Positions 30,328-41,300 of a stretch of 64,000 nt of DNA are shown piece after piece. The notes below the pieces were generated by a model. That model had not been told where the DNA came from. It saw only the letters and a program-made list of their open reading frames with translations, and made no database searches. This DNA comes from Leishmania infantum JPCM5. Lineage: Eukaryota; Euglenozoa; Kinetoplastea; Trypanosomatida; Trypanosomatidae. The DNA is taken from contig NC_009420.2 in NCBI RefSeq assembly GCF_000002875.2, forward strand, positions 928,001 through 992,000, in the 5' to 3' direction. The position numbers were made by a program, and so were the translations under genes. Each line of letters opens with the position of its first letter. Position 1 is the first letter of the stretch.

Positions 30328-32533
30328 TTTTTGTTTCAAGAGCCCTGGACTTTTTTCTTGCTTTGCAAGAGTTCGTTAGTTGGCGCGTGTCTCCACTCCT
30401 CCCCAGGCACTCTCCTGCGCGTGTGCGCGGAAAGGATAATAACGAATAGTACAACTTTCGTAAACGGAAGTTCCCTTGACCACTCATACGAACGTACACG
30501 TGCGAGGAAGGCCAAAAAGATTAAGCAGAGGCCGGCAAGGAGTCCGCTCAGTGTGCCGGTAAGGTGGTCTTGCCTGGGGGTGTGTCCAGGAGTCCCGGAA
30601 ACTGCGTGCCTGTCTGCCTATTTGCCTCTGTCAACGTGCGCACCTCTGTTTGTCTGGGTGTGTTTTCGTTGTCTCTTGCATTGCCTGTATAGCCATGTCG
30701 GGTACCAGTTTCTTTTATCGGTTAGTGTTTTCCAGCGTGTAAGACGACGCCCCAGCCGGAGGTGGTGGTTCTTCAGTTCAGCACAGCATTCGATAGACAT
30801 ACACATGTTGGGCCATTCACGTCCAACGACGATAACCAAAAAAAGAAAACAAGACATCTGTGCGAGAAGGGAGGGATGGCACGCAACAACAACCAAAAGC
30901 GATAAAGCGTAGAGAGGGCAAAAACGGGGTACGTGTAGATGTGCGCGTGTGTGTGTATGCTCAGCCTCCTGTTTTTCGTTTTGGCTTTGTGCGTTTTGTT
31001 GGGCGTTTCTTTTCTCCGCCTCTTCCCCCCCCCTCTGCTCTAGTTACTTGATTGTTACGTTCCGATTGTTATGCTGTCTGTGCTTGTGTGTGTGTGTGTG
31101 TATCTGCGTGTACAGACGCATGAGCCGCATGAAGGGCAACATCACTATCATCGCCGCCCTCTCGACCTCACGCCGTTGGCAGCGTAGATGCACAGCGAAG
31201 GCCCGAGCGCATAGTCTTTACACAAATACTTGCACAGACATAGACGAAGATGGTGCACCGAGAAAATACAATCACCAATGAAAAAAGAATGAAAGCGTCA
31301 GGGTCGGTGACCCCCACCCTTCTGTTCCTGTGTTGCTTTTCGCTTCTGTCTGTTCCATATTGTCCTGGTTATTTTCTTTGACCTTGTGTGTTGGTGTGTG
31401 GCACTTTCGGTGTACCTCTTCCTCACTTCTGCCCTCTCCAGCAAACGCCTCCTTGCATGTCGGCAGAGAGAAGGCGAAGCACCATGTGCGTGTGCGTCTG
31501 TGGGCGCATATTATGTGTGGCTGCACACGGAGAGGCGGGCATACGCTGGCGGGCCCGGTACGGAGAAGGATTGGCCACTCACCGATTCGCCCCCCCTGCC
31601 CATACCCTAACGTACGAGCAACTTACACATTCATGCACCATAGTCGAAAAAGATGCTTGTAGTATTGCGTAAGAACGTTCTGAGATGCGGTAAAGAAGCA
31701 AACGATTTCAGATGCATACGCATACAACTGTGCATGCACGCCAAAACAAAAAGCAGCTCATACATAGGTATGTACGCGCACACGTGTGTGTGTGTATGCT
31801 TGTGTGCTTGCGTCGTGATCAGAAAACAAAACAAAACCTTCGCAGCTGAAGACTGCAAAAACAAGAAGCACCACAGAGGGCTGAGAGCGGCTGCATTCGG
31901 AAGCGCATGTAGAGAGGCGCGCCTTGTTGACCGTCAACACGCATGCGAGCTTATGAGTGCGGGAGAAGCTCGGTCGGAAGAGGGGGTAGTGGAAAGAAGT
32001 CGAGGAAGTTTTGTCCGCTTATGTGCGCGTCGGATGGCTGTAGAGCCTCCCCTCGCCCTTGTCTCTCCCTCCCTAATGAGCTACTACGCCCACCCCGCCC
32101 TGCCGCACCTCGCAGTGCGCTGCCCGGAGGGACGTATCAAACAAGCGGTAAAAAGAAGCAACTTCATGAGGCAGCAGAGGCGGCTGCTACGGACCTCCCT
32201 CTCTCATCCTTCCCCGCCCGCCTCTTGCGCACGGGAGAGTTGCGCTGAAGGTGCAATCCTCGATGCCCGCCCATGGGGTCACTCTCCTTTCATGTATCTC
32301 ATTTTGAGCCTCATCTCTCCCGTGTGCTTCTTTCTGTCTCCTTTTGTTTTCCGTCCTCGATGATGTGGTCTCTGATGCGTTTCTTTGCCTTTGGGGCGTG
32401 AGTACGCGTCCAACTTGAGGTACCCCCGCTACGCAAGCAACGCGCGCCGCGTTCGATCTCTCTCTCTGTCAAGTCTATTCGCGCATCAGCACGCACACGC
32501 ACGCGCGCAAGCCTGCCCCCGCGCGTGAGAGCC
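30328..32533. other. Intergenic region upstream of EF-hand gene
   Basis: Contains GT repeats and open frames up to about 230 codons without codon bias or motifs; none is supported. A CT tract near 32456-32470 followed by CAAG (about 32473) is the probable acceptor. Confidence 0.6.
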
Positions 32534-33550
32534 ATGCTGAGCGAGAGTGAGCATCACCTGGTGGCTGTGGCCTTTCAGTCCATGGACCCCAACAACACCG
32601 GTATGGTTGCCCTAAGCGAAGTCAAGAAGCGGTACTTCGCGCATGCACACCCGCGCGTAAAGGAGGGCAGCATGGCGCCATCCGCCGCACGCGACACGTT
32701 GGACTACCATTTCGGCGTCTGTGCTGCCGACCACGAAGGCAGCATCACCTTCGATGAATTTCTGGCATACCACGAAAAGCTCGCCGACGAGGCATACGAC
32801 GAGCACGTTGGTGACGTCGCAGCCTTCACGGAGAAGACGATCATGGGGTTATGGAGGCTCGGCGACGTGTTGCTGCCGACAGGTGTGCGTCCCGCCTTTC
32901 CGGTAACGCAGGCGCCGACCGGGTTTTACGCGGTGACGCTCATGACGTTGGTTTGGGTAGAGCGTAGGCAGATGGATGCGTCTCCGGCTTCCGCTCAGCA
33001 ATCCTCCAGCAGCGGTGGCGCCGCTCACGATGACCTCTTTGTGCTCCGCGGGATCAAAGACGTGGTCCGCCCCATCTTTACCCGCGGTGACCTGCCAGAC
33101 GAGCTGCAGGGCTACTTTGCATACCCGGAGGAGCTGTCCGGGATGGCGATAGACTATGTGGCGCCTCGCTTGTCGATTCAGCGATGGTACGACTTCACGT
33201 GGGAGTACTCGGAGGGCAAGTACTGCGGCGTCGAAGGTATCATCTCCACCCGTGTAGACCTAGAATCCTTGCCTGCTGGCCTACGGCAGTTTGTCTGCGA
33301 GCATGCCACAGCGGTTTCGCGCGGCACGACATGGATGCAGACAAGGCTCATGATGAACCCCATGTACAAGAAGACGAGCTCCGCTTACGGATGTGGCGTC
33401 AGCGAGGAGTGCCGCAAGATACATCACTGGAAGGTAAAAACGTTTGAGGGGAAGCAGTACGGCAACCAGTACCAAGGCCTGTGCGGTAAGTACTTTTCCA
33501 AGTTGGGGGCGCCGCTTAAGTCCGGCGCCGCCACAGGCATGAACATATAA
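32534..33550 (+). CDS. EF-hand (calcyphosin-like) calcium-binding protein
   Basis: The 338-residue protein starts with paired EF-hands. The first loop DPNNTGMVALSE (about residues 18-29) keeps the Asp, Asn, Thr and terminal Glu ligands. The second, ADHEGSITFDE (about 64-74), lacks Asp at position 1 and may bind Ca2+ weakly. The C-terminal two thirds is a globular-looking region with WYDFTWEYSEGKYCG and a Cys/Gly/Lys-rich tail; I do not recognise a domain there. The ATG at 32534 is the first after the acceptor; the upstream in-frame GTG is not used in this organism. Probably a cytosolic or flagellar Ca2+ sensor (inference). Confidence 0.78.
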   Translation: MLSESEHHLVAVAFQSMDPNNTGMVALSEVKKRYFAHAHPRVKEGSMAPSAARDTLDYHFGVCAADHEGSITFDEFLAYHEKLADEAYDEHVGDVAAFTEKTIMGLWRLGDVLLPTGVRPAFPVTQAPTGFYAVTLMTLVWVERRQMDASPASAQQSSSSGGAAHDDLFVLRGIKDVVRPIFTRGDLPDELQGYFAYPEELSGMAIDYVAPRLSIQRWYDFTWEYSEGKYCGVEGIISTRVDLESLPAGLRQFVCEHATAVSRGTTWMQTRLMMNPMYKKTSSAYGCGVSEECRKIHHWKVKTFEGKQYGNQYQGLCGKYFSKLGAPLKSGAATGMNI

Positions 33551-34611
33551 AGAAGAGTTCCGGTATTGAGGTATGTGGAACTGAAAAACCGCGAGGGGCA
33601 ATGTGTGAACCGCGCGAGCTTGCGCTTCGCCTGTGGCCCCTCCTCAGCTCTCTTGTGCGATGCCATGCAAGAGTGCATGGGTAGGTGTGGCAGGAGAAGG
33701 GGGAAGGGCTGCGCCGTTCGTTTGTTTTTCTGGCCTCCGCCGCGGTCGCATCCGCTGCGCGCAAGGCTTCTGACGATGATGGCACGTGTGTTGGAGGAAA
33801 AGAGGGGCGGGGGAGAGAGAGAACTGCTCTGCAGTCTCTCTCTCTCGTCAAACCGCCGTGTCTTCCCCACCCATCCACTCCCGCCTCCTCGCTGCCGCCA
33901 CCCTCATCGCTGCTCGTCTGCGTCTGCCTTTTTACAGACGCGCACAGTCGTCTTGTTCGCCAATCGCCTCATGACGTTTCTCCCGTTGGTCGATGTACAC
34001 AATGTGATTTGCACCTTTGGCGAACCCCAGCGCCGTTAGAAACAGATGTATGGAACAACCTTCACAAGGGAGGGTGTTGCGCGGCTAGCGCAGATTCTCG
34101 ACTCTTCCTTCTTGGAAAGGAGAGAGAGGAAGTCGAAAGTTGCCCTTCCTGTTTTCAGCCGCGTGCCTACGGAAAAGGACTTTCCCGTTCCCTGCGTTGT
34201 GTCTCTCTCTTTCTGCGTGCGCATGCCGCCACCCAAGCTCGTGTGCATCTTCCCTCTTCGAAAGTTGAAGGCATCACAGTCGTACGGCTTTCCGCCCGGC
34301 TGCAACGCCCCAGCCTGCGCTGCGATGCTCCGAGTCGTTTTGTTTGTTTGTTTCGTCTTACCTTCTTCACACCCTCACCCATCCTTGGACTCAACGTCGC
34401 TTTTCCTCTTCTCCTTTCCCACCTGCACTCGCCACCGTTTCGCCCCTATGTGGTTGCCTTTCTGTGTTACACGTAACCCCACCCCAGAACTGTACGTTTC
34501 TCTTGCTCTCGTCATCCTCGCACGAACACCACAGCACATTTTTTTTCGTTCTTTCCTTTCCGTCCCCTATCCCTCGTGCACACTGACTTCGCCTTCACGG
34601 TTTCACCTGCA
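33551..34611. other. Intergenic region
   Basis: CT-rich DNA, 3' UTR of the EF-hand gene. Open frames here have no coding character. Confidence 0.6.
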
Positions 34612-35388
34612 CAGCTGCGCAGCGTTGGCGTCATCAGTAAGGACTACGCCAACTCCCATCTCAGGTACTCCCTCGTCATTCAAAGCATCGCAGATGAGAT
34701 CTAATATGTGGATGTGATCCAGGACACCGTCACCTGCATGCCTCGCCCCCTCGTTCTTGTCGCTTGCCGTAACAACCGATCTCGCTGATCGCGATGTGAT
34801 CGTGCTGTCCGCCGGACCGCTGCCACAGCCGAACTAGATGCGCCTCGAGACGATGTTACACACAACGGAAGTGGTGGCTTACGTTGTGGCAAAGTCCAAG
34901 GAGCGCCTCTGGTAAACCTTCATGAGCGTGCTTATCTGCATCTCAAGCCCGGCGAATGTGGTAGCCGCTTCCTTGCAGAAGGCACTGGGCGTCCAGCTGA
35001 GGCGCTTCATCTGCGCCGGCATCTACCTCAACTCAGCTAGACAGAACCCGCTCCTGGCCCGGGAGTTGAAGGGCAGCGTATCGCCGGTGTTTATGTAATC
35101 TGTCGCCATGCTTAGCGAGAGCGTTGGCAGCTGCATCGCGGCGTGGTCGAATGTCAAGGTAGGCAGCATGTTTCTGGGCCCACTGCCGCGCTTACTACCG
35201 TGCCCCCTGCTGCTGGACGGAGAGCACGGCGAGAAGGCTGTGTTTGAGAACGTCCCGGTAGTCATTGGTGCCGCCGGGGTCGAGGGCATTATCGAAGGAG
35301 TGCTGACGGAGGAGAGCGCCGGTTTTCACCACTTCGGCGACATTGCTTGCCTTTTTATGAAGAAGGTCATAAAGGCGCATCCCCCATC
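34612..35388 (+). pseudogene. Malate/lactate dehydrogenase-family pseudogene
   Basis: Reading + frames shows a decayed NAD-dependent 2-hydroxyacid dehydrogenase. SIADEI (about 34694-34711) followed by a stop and YVDV matches the end of the Rossmann second strand. After one frameshift at about 34747-34785 come DVIVLSAG (34785-34808), SSPANVVAASLQ, FICAGIYLNSARQN, then VPVVIGAAGVEGIIEG (35252-35299), the C-terminal signature of the family. In-frame stops lie at 34835, about 34913 and 35095. The catalytic GHSG/GEHG His region survives only in part (DGEHGEK, about 35217). It is clearly non-functional. Whether the parent was a malate or a lactate dehydrogenase cannot be told. Confidence 0.75.
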
Positions 35389-35870
35389 AGGCGGGAGCGC
35401 GCCTGCCCGTCTGTCTGTGTGTGTCTGTGTATCTCCCGCTGTGCCTGCCTTCTCTCGCCGATCCCTTCTCAGTACGCTTCAGCAACGAGGGAGCGCACGA
35501 AGCGATCTCGCGATGGCGCAGAATAATGAAAGCCTGAGCACAGCTCATCAAAACCAGAGGATGTGCAATCAAGCAAGGAACGACCAGTTTTGATTGCAGA
35601 AGTCCAAAGTTACCTCACGCACGCCGATGCATACACAGATGCGTACTTCCCTTCTTTTGCCAACGTGAGAGAGGAAAGAAATGAAAGAAGGGAAAGGGCC
35701 TTACACCGAGGGTCATACCGGCAGGCGCAGATGCGTGTATGTGCCGCCTCTACATACGAGAGTGCGGCGCCTCCTGTCCGTCCCAGCTGCCTGCCTCACT
35801 TCTCCGTGTCACCAGCTGTGCCCCTTCCAGTCTCGTATATGGGATCGCGACTCGGTCAATCGACTAGGTT
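35389..35870. other. Intergenic region
   Basis: No gene seen; lies between the dehydrogenase pseudogene and the inverted repeat arm. Confidence 0.55.
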
Positions 35871-36493
35871 CTCGTCAGACGCAATGTGCAGGCCACTCCG
35901 GGGCTTCGGCCGCGGTATCTCGTCCCAGCGGCTGGCGGGCCCAGCCTCCGCAGAGCGCCAGGGATGTTCCGAGCATAGGTGTGCTTGGCACAACACGACA
36001 CGGTCACGCGGTGGATGGACAGGGGCGCCGTGTGCGGGGCCCTTGAAGCGATGAATGCACGCCGCCGGCACCTGCGCCCCCTCCCTCAGCGGCATGACGA
36101 TCGCGTCATCCGCAGTCAGCATCTCCATGTGCGCAGAGCGTCCGCTTTTCCCTCAAGTCTACGACGCTCACGGGGTGCGATCGGTGGCCGGCGTAATCGT
36201 TGTCGAGCTCCGCAAACGCGAGGCCGTGGCGAGGCTTGACCATACATGAGAAGCTCATCGCAACTCAACGGAAACGCGCCCTCCCCTGCGCCATGAAGAC
36301 CACATTCGCAAACAGAATGTCTCCGTCTGGCATACTTCCTATCGCGTGAGAGAGGAATGGAGTGGCGTGGGACCAGCGGAATCCGGTGTGATGGACTTGT
36401 GAGTATCCAAATGTTTCTGCAGGCGCCGGCGTACTCACCTGCTGGCGTAGGACAGCGAGGAGGAGAGGATCACGTGAGAGAGAGAGAGCTCTG
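35871..36493 (-). pseudogene. Right arm of long inverted repeat; truncated inverted copy of the 14.6-kb pseudogene
   Basis: Reverse complement of 14601-15219. On the minus strand the same peptide blocks appear (MEMLTADDAIVMPLREG from 36128; DPLLLAVLRQQVSTPA near 36440-36490) with the same stop after RARFR. Only the part up to GLHIA is copied. This is the only coding-like sequence on the minus strand in the window. Confidence 0.82.
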
Positions 36494-37017
36494 TCAAGAC
36501 CCACTGCCAGGCCGCACATCCTTGTCGGGAAGAGGGCGCACCTGGGTGTGGGTGTGGAGTTGTGGATTTATCGTTGTTCCACCCCCCGCCATGCGAAAGG
36601 GCGGAAACTGGAGTCTGGCCCCACTACGAAGGGAAAGATAAGTCGTGGTACCGTTGCAGCTCTTCTTTTGTCTCTCTCTCGCGCCTCCGGGTTCCCCGTG
36701 TGCGCCGACGCGGTTCGGACTTCAAAGGACTTGCCTTCGGACGCGCTTCTAGTCTTCCCTCGTGGATAAGAAGAGCAAGAAGAAGAGGCGCGAACTTTTT
36801 CGTCGTGCTCCTCATGTGTGCTCATGTTCATCACCTTTCTGCTACTTTTTTTTTTCAGGCAACGGTTCGCTCGACGCCACCCTTGCTGTATTTCACGTCC
36901 CCCTCCTCCTGGCGTGTCGTTGCAGACTCAAAGTGCACCCGGCCGAGCGTTCTCTCCCTGTTTTGTGTTTTCCGTTGTCTTCCCAGACACGGTGAAATGC
37001 GCGCAGCATTCCGCAAC

Positions 37018-37052
<35 letters not shown>

Positions 37053-38301
37053 TTGTACAGTGTGCTTCTATGTGCCAAAAGGTGAAAAGGAGAAGGGGTG
37101 ACGTATTCCACGCAAGGACGCTGAAGCAACACCAAAAATGGTAAGTAATGTTGGAGCTGGGAAGTTTTCTTTGACTCTCTGCCCCGCTCCCTGATGCTGT
37201 GACGCGTGTGAAGGATGCGCGCCTGTTGTGCAACGAGGAGTCTGTGCGTGTGTAGATGTTGGCGAGTGGGGGTTTCCCTTTCTCGTGCCGTTCTCTCGCT
37301 GACTTTTCGGTGGATCTTCCGTAGCACTCAGGGTCGGTTCCCACTACACAGCTATCGCTGAAGTTCTCTCGACCCTGCGCGCACGCTATCGATGTACTCT
37401 TTTCCTTGATGCGCTGCTGTCTCCTTTCACCTTCATCTCTCTCCCTCTCACCTTTTCTCGGCCCCACCTCCGTCCAGATCACCCACAGTTGTGGCTGCGT
37501 CTATGGTGGTGTGCGTATGTGTGTGCTCCTTGGATGTTGCTTGCATATTTTCTTCTCGGCCTTCGTTGCCCTCCTTCCCTTCTCGCACCTCGATTACCTC
37601 TCAAAGTGCGTACACACGCGAGGCCATCGAGAAAGAGAGCGAAGAGTGCGACGCGGCACTTTTTTTTCCTTCTAGTTTCGCTTGAAACCGCCGCTCTCTC
37701 ACCCTTCCTCGCCCTGCTCACTCACTACTGCGACTCCGCAAGCGCAGACAACCACCAGTATCATCAACAGAGGTGAGCATCATCGTTTTTTCACTGTTGG
37801 GGCACTTACAGGCCTCCCTCTTTCTCTCTCGATTCGCCTCCTCTGCAGTCGCGCGCGTCTGCGTTGTGTGGGGGGGGGGGTTCTTAACTTCTTTCTTTCC
37901 ATCTATCTCTTCTCTGCTGTCCTGAGCACCCCTCTACGTGTTGGTGCCGTGCGGAACGCGTTGCGTGAGAGCCTTGCTGCCTGAGTGAGCGATCGCGGGC
38001 TTCCTTCCGCTCTGTTTTACTCTACCTCCGCGGGTGTCCCCCCCCGCCCCCTTGCTCAATCTATACCCCCTCCTCTATTTTGTCATCCTTACGTGCGCTG
38101 GCCCTGGTGCGCATGACGCACTCGTTCAAGAGGCAGCAACATCGAAGCACGTCACTGATCTCAACAGCTCTTCTGTGGTTGGTCTTATTATTATTGTGTG
38201 TGTGTGTGTCTTCGTCATCTTTCAGATTTGATCGTTGGGCCCCTCCACTGCTGCACAAGCACACGTACACGTCACTCTCTCTCTTTCCTTCTCCCGGCGG
38301 C
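36494..38301. other. Intergenic region upstream of cullin
   Basis: GT repeat at about 37020-37051 and many CT tracts; no gene seen. ATCTTTCAG with AG at 38224-38225 is the likely acceptor; the first ATG after it is the cullin start at 38302. Confidence 0.6.
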
Positions 38302-41300
38302 ATGACTGTTTCCCTGCATACCTTGATCAAAGAATGGGAGGTGGTGAACGCGGAGCTGTATAGGGCCTCCCTGGAGTCGCACCAGCGTTATTCGTTCCCG
38401 GAGAACAACCACGGCCGTTCAGATAATAGTGATTGCTCTGCGGAGGGAGGCTCTCCCTCCCCTCCTCCACTGTCCAGCACCACCACGTACGCGCGCGTGT
38501 ACAGCCTCCTCTCACGCGTGCGCCACATCGCTGAGGACGCCCGATATAACTCCTTCCGCATTATACAGCATCTCCTGTGGGTGACCATCGTCGCGTGGGC
38601 AAATCAGATGGCAAACGCGTCCGGTGATCTTATTCGGCTTCCGAGTGGACTGCAACAGTACTACGAGCCGTCCCCAAGGTGCTCGACACGGCGCGACGGC
38701 ATAAACGACGACGCAGCTGGCAAGACAGTGCCTTCGGCGTCCACCCCGGTGCAGCGGACATCATTCCCATGTGCCTTGCTCCCACCGTTAGAGTTTTGGG
38801 ATCCCAGCGTGCTGGAGGAAATGGCAGTCGCATCATCCCCCGAACCACAAGTCGTGCGCGACGCCTCTCTCCACCGCGCGCCGAGCTTGGCCGAAGTGTG
38901 GAGCAATGCCGTGCAACACATATTTGCGCTGTGGTGCGCCACGCCAATCGCTGGCTCTTGTGCAGGAGCTGCGCAGCCATGCACCGCCCAAAGCGCTTGC
39001 GGGACTGCGTCACCAGGGACGCTAGAATACGCGCATGCCTGGGTCATTGTAGCGCAGCACTATCACCGCTTTAAATCGCTGCTTTCTCTCTTCTTTCTCC
39101 GCTACGACGTGGTGCTCGAGGACGCAGAGGAGCTGCTGCAGCGGCGAGGCCGCCAACAGCTTCACGAGCAGCAGGATCGCCGCCTCAGTGGCCTTCACGA
39201 TGAGGAAGTGCAGCGCGCTGGAGCACATGTGGCCCGGCCGTCGTCGCCTCCGCTGCGTCGCCGCGGCGGGACTTCGCTTGTGTCATCTTTAAGCATCAGC
39301 CCTGAAGGTGCGGCAAGTGCCGCAGGTGCAGGCAGCAGCATGAGTCGCTCCAGTGCCCCTGCAGCCCTGTCTACAGATCGAGAAGCTACCAGAAACACCG
39401 ACAAGCAAGCTCGTCTGTCGGCGTGTCTTCCCTCCTCCCTCCCCAGCACCTCCAACCTTCTCGGGCATCTCATGCGAGCCATTGTGAACGAGAACCTAGC
39501 GAAGATCCACGAAGTGACTGGTGAGATCCTTCTCTTTCTCTTGCTACCCCGCGTCCACCGCGCTCGGCTGCGAAACCAGGTCACGACACCTGCTAGCGGC
39601 ACAGGCAATCCCGGGCAACTGTCGCATTGTGCGCCGCCGCAGGACAACACAGCGACGGGCGAGGCAGATACGGGAAAGGAGGCGTCGTTGGCATTAGCAA
39701 CGATGCGGCAGCTCTCTGGCGTGTCTAATGGGCACAGCGATGTGCAAGACGACGACGATGACGATCGCGTCGTCTGGTCATCGCCGCCCTCGCCACTGCT
39801 CTCATACACAGCTGCGTCTTTCGGTCACGGCAACGGCGACGCGCCTGCGCCAGCTCCCAGGGCAGGCACACTTACCACGGGCCCCCACGTGAGAGGACGG
39901 GCGCAACAAGAGGAGTACGTTGCGCGCAACGTCTTCAAGCTTCTTCTTCTGGTTGAGCACTGCCGGGTGCACGTACTCCAGCGTTGGCTCGTCGAGAATG
40001 GAAAGCGTGTTGCCTTCTTCTATGGTTCACAGCTTGCTGCAAACCTTTTGGACAATGCAGCGGGACAGCAAGCTGCCTTTGCCCACGATCCCGCGTCCTG
40101 TGACCCCCCCGTTGCGGCCATCGCCACAACTCGCACCCTCGCGGGTGCGAATCGAGTACTTCGCGAGACGCTGCAAGCGTACGTCCGGCTTCGTGCCAAG
40201 CTGCTCTTCCTGAACGCTGGTACGACGCACTTTCTAGACGCCCTGACCCCGTGGGGGCGGACGCGCATGCTGGAGAGCCTGAACGCTTTCCTCTGCGGCT
40301 TCTGCGGTGTGGTACTGCCCTCCTCGTTTCCTTCGGATGGCGGCGCGCCTGACAAGAGCACCATTGAATCCTCCAAGGAGCCGCCGAGCCAGGCAGCGTC
40401 GTCGCCGCTCGACGGCCGCGACGAGCCGGTTCTCTTCTCCTCGACGAGCGCCGCCGTCTCCGACTTTGTGCAGAGGTGGGGGGTGCCACTCTGGGTCGCC
40501 ATGTGCGACGATACACAGCAGCGTATGGAGGCGCTGAAGCATGTCGAGCAAAAGCGCGCTAAGCGGCCAAAGCACTGCACGCCACTACCCGAGAACGAGC
40601 GTTTGTGCGTCATGCCACCCGCCAAATATCAGCAGCAGCGGCGCGCGATGGAGGGGTGGTCAGACGGGGACATGGGCGAGAAGGACCACTGGCGCGGCGG
40701 TCCGTGCAATACGGGCACGTCATCGGCGCCCGTCACGTCTTCCTTCACCACCGCAGCCGTCAGCGCCGTCGATGATGATCGTGCCGAGAAACCCGACACG
40801 CGCGACCGTCACTCTGTCGCCTCTACCGAGCTGGAGGATGCTGTGTCGCGCACGACTAGTATCGCTTGGCCGCCGAGGTCTCCGACCGTCGCGAACGAAG
40901 GCGAGGACGGCAGCGGCGGCAGTGGCATCCACCGCCATGGCGGTGCCGAGGAAGCGGATCGAGCTTTCACTCGCCGCCGCGGCAGAGGACTGGATCTGAA
41001 GCGCGTTCTGCATCAGCAGCAGCAACGTCGCGCGCGCCTTGGTAGCGTGAAGCTCCCGCAGCGAGGAGTAACGGCAAGTAGAGTTGGTGCCCCACTCGCG
41101 AGCAGCGAGGATGGCGGCGGTGACGTTGTCGAGAGCCTCTACACAGGGGAAACCGTATCAGCGGGCGACGATGGCTCTGTGTCCGCAGCCGCCGTGGGTG
41201 CAGGAAACGGTGGCGGCAACGTGGGTCGTCTGCGCGACAACAACGGTGCGGCCGCGACGGAGGAAAGACAACGTGATGAAGATCTCACGATATCTGCCGG

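Noticed and set aside
31653..32363. 236-codon ORF upstream of the EF-hand gene
   Set aside because: Contains translated GT-repeat (CVCVCLCACV), has no codon bias and lies in the spacer.
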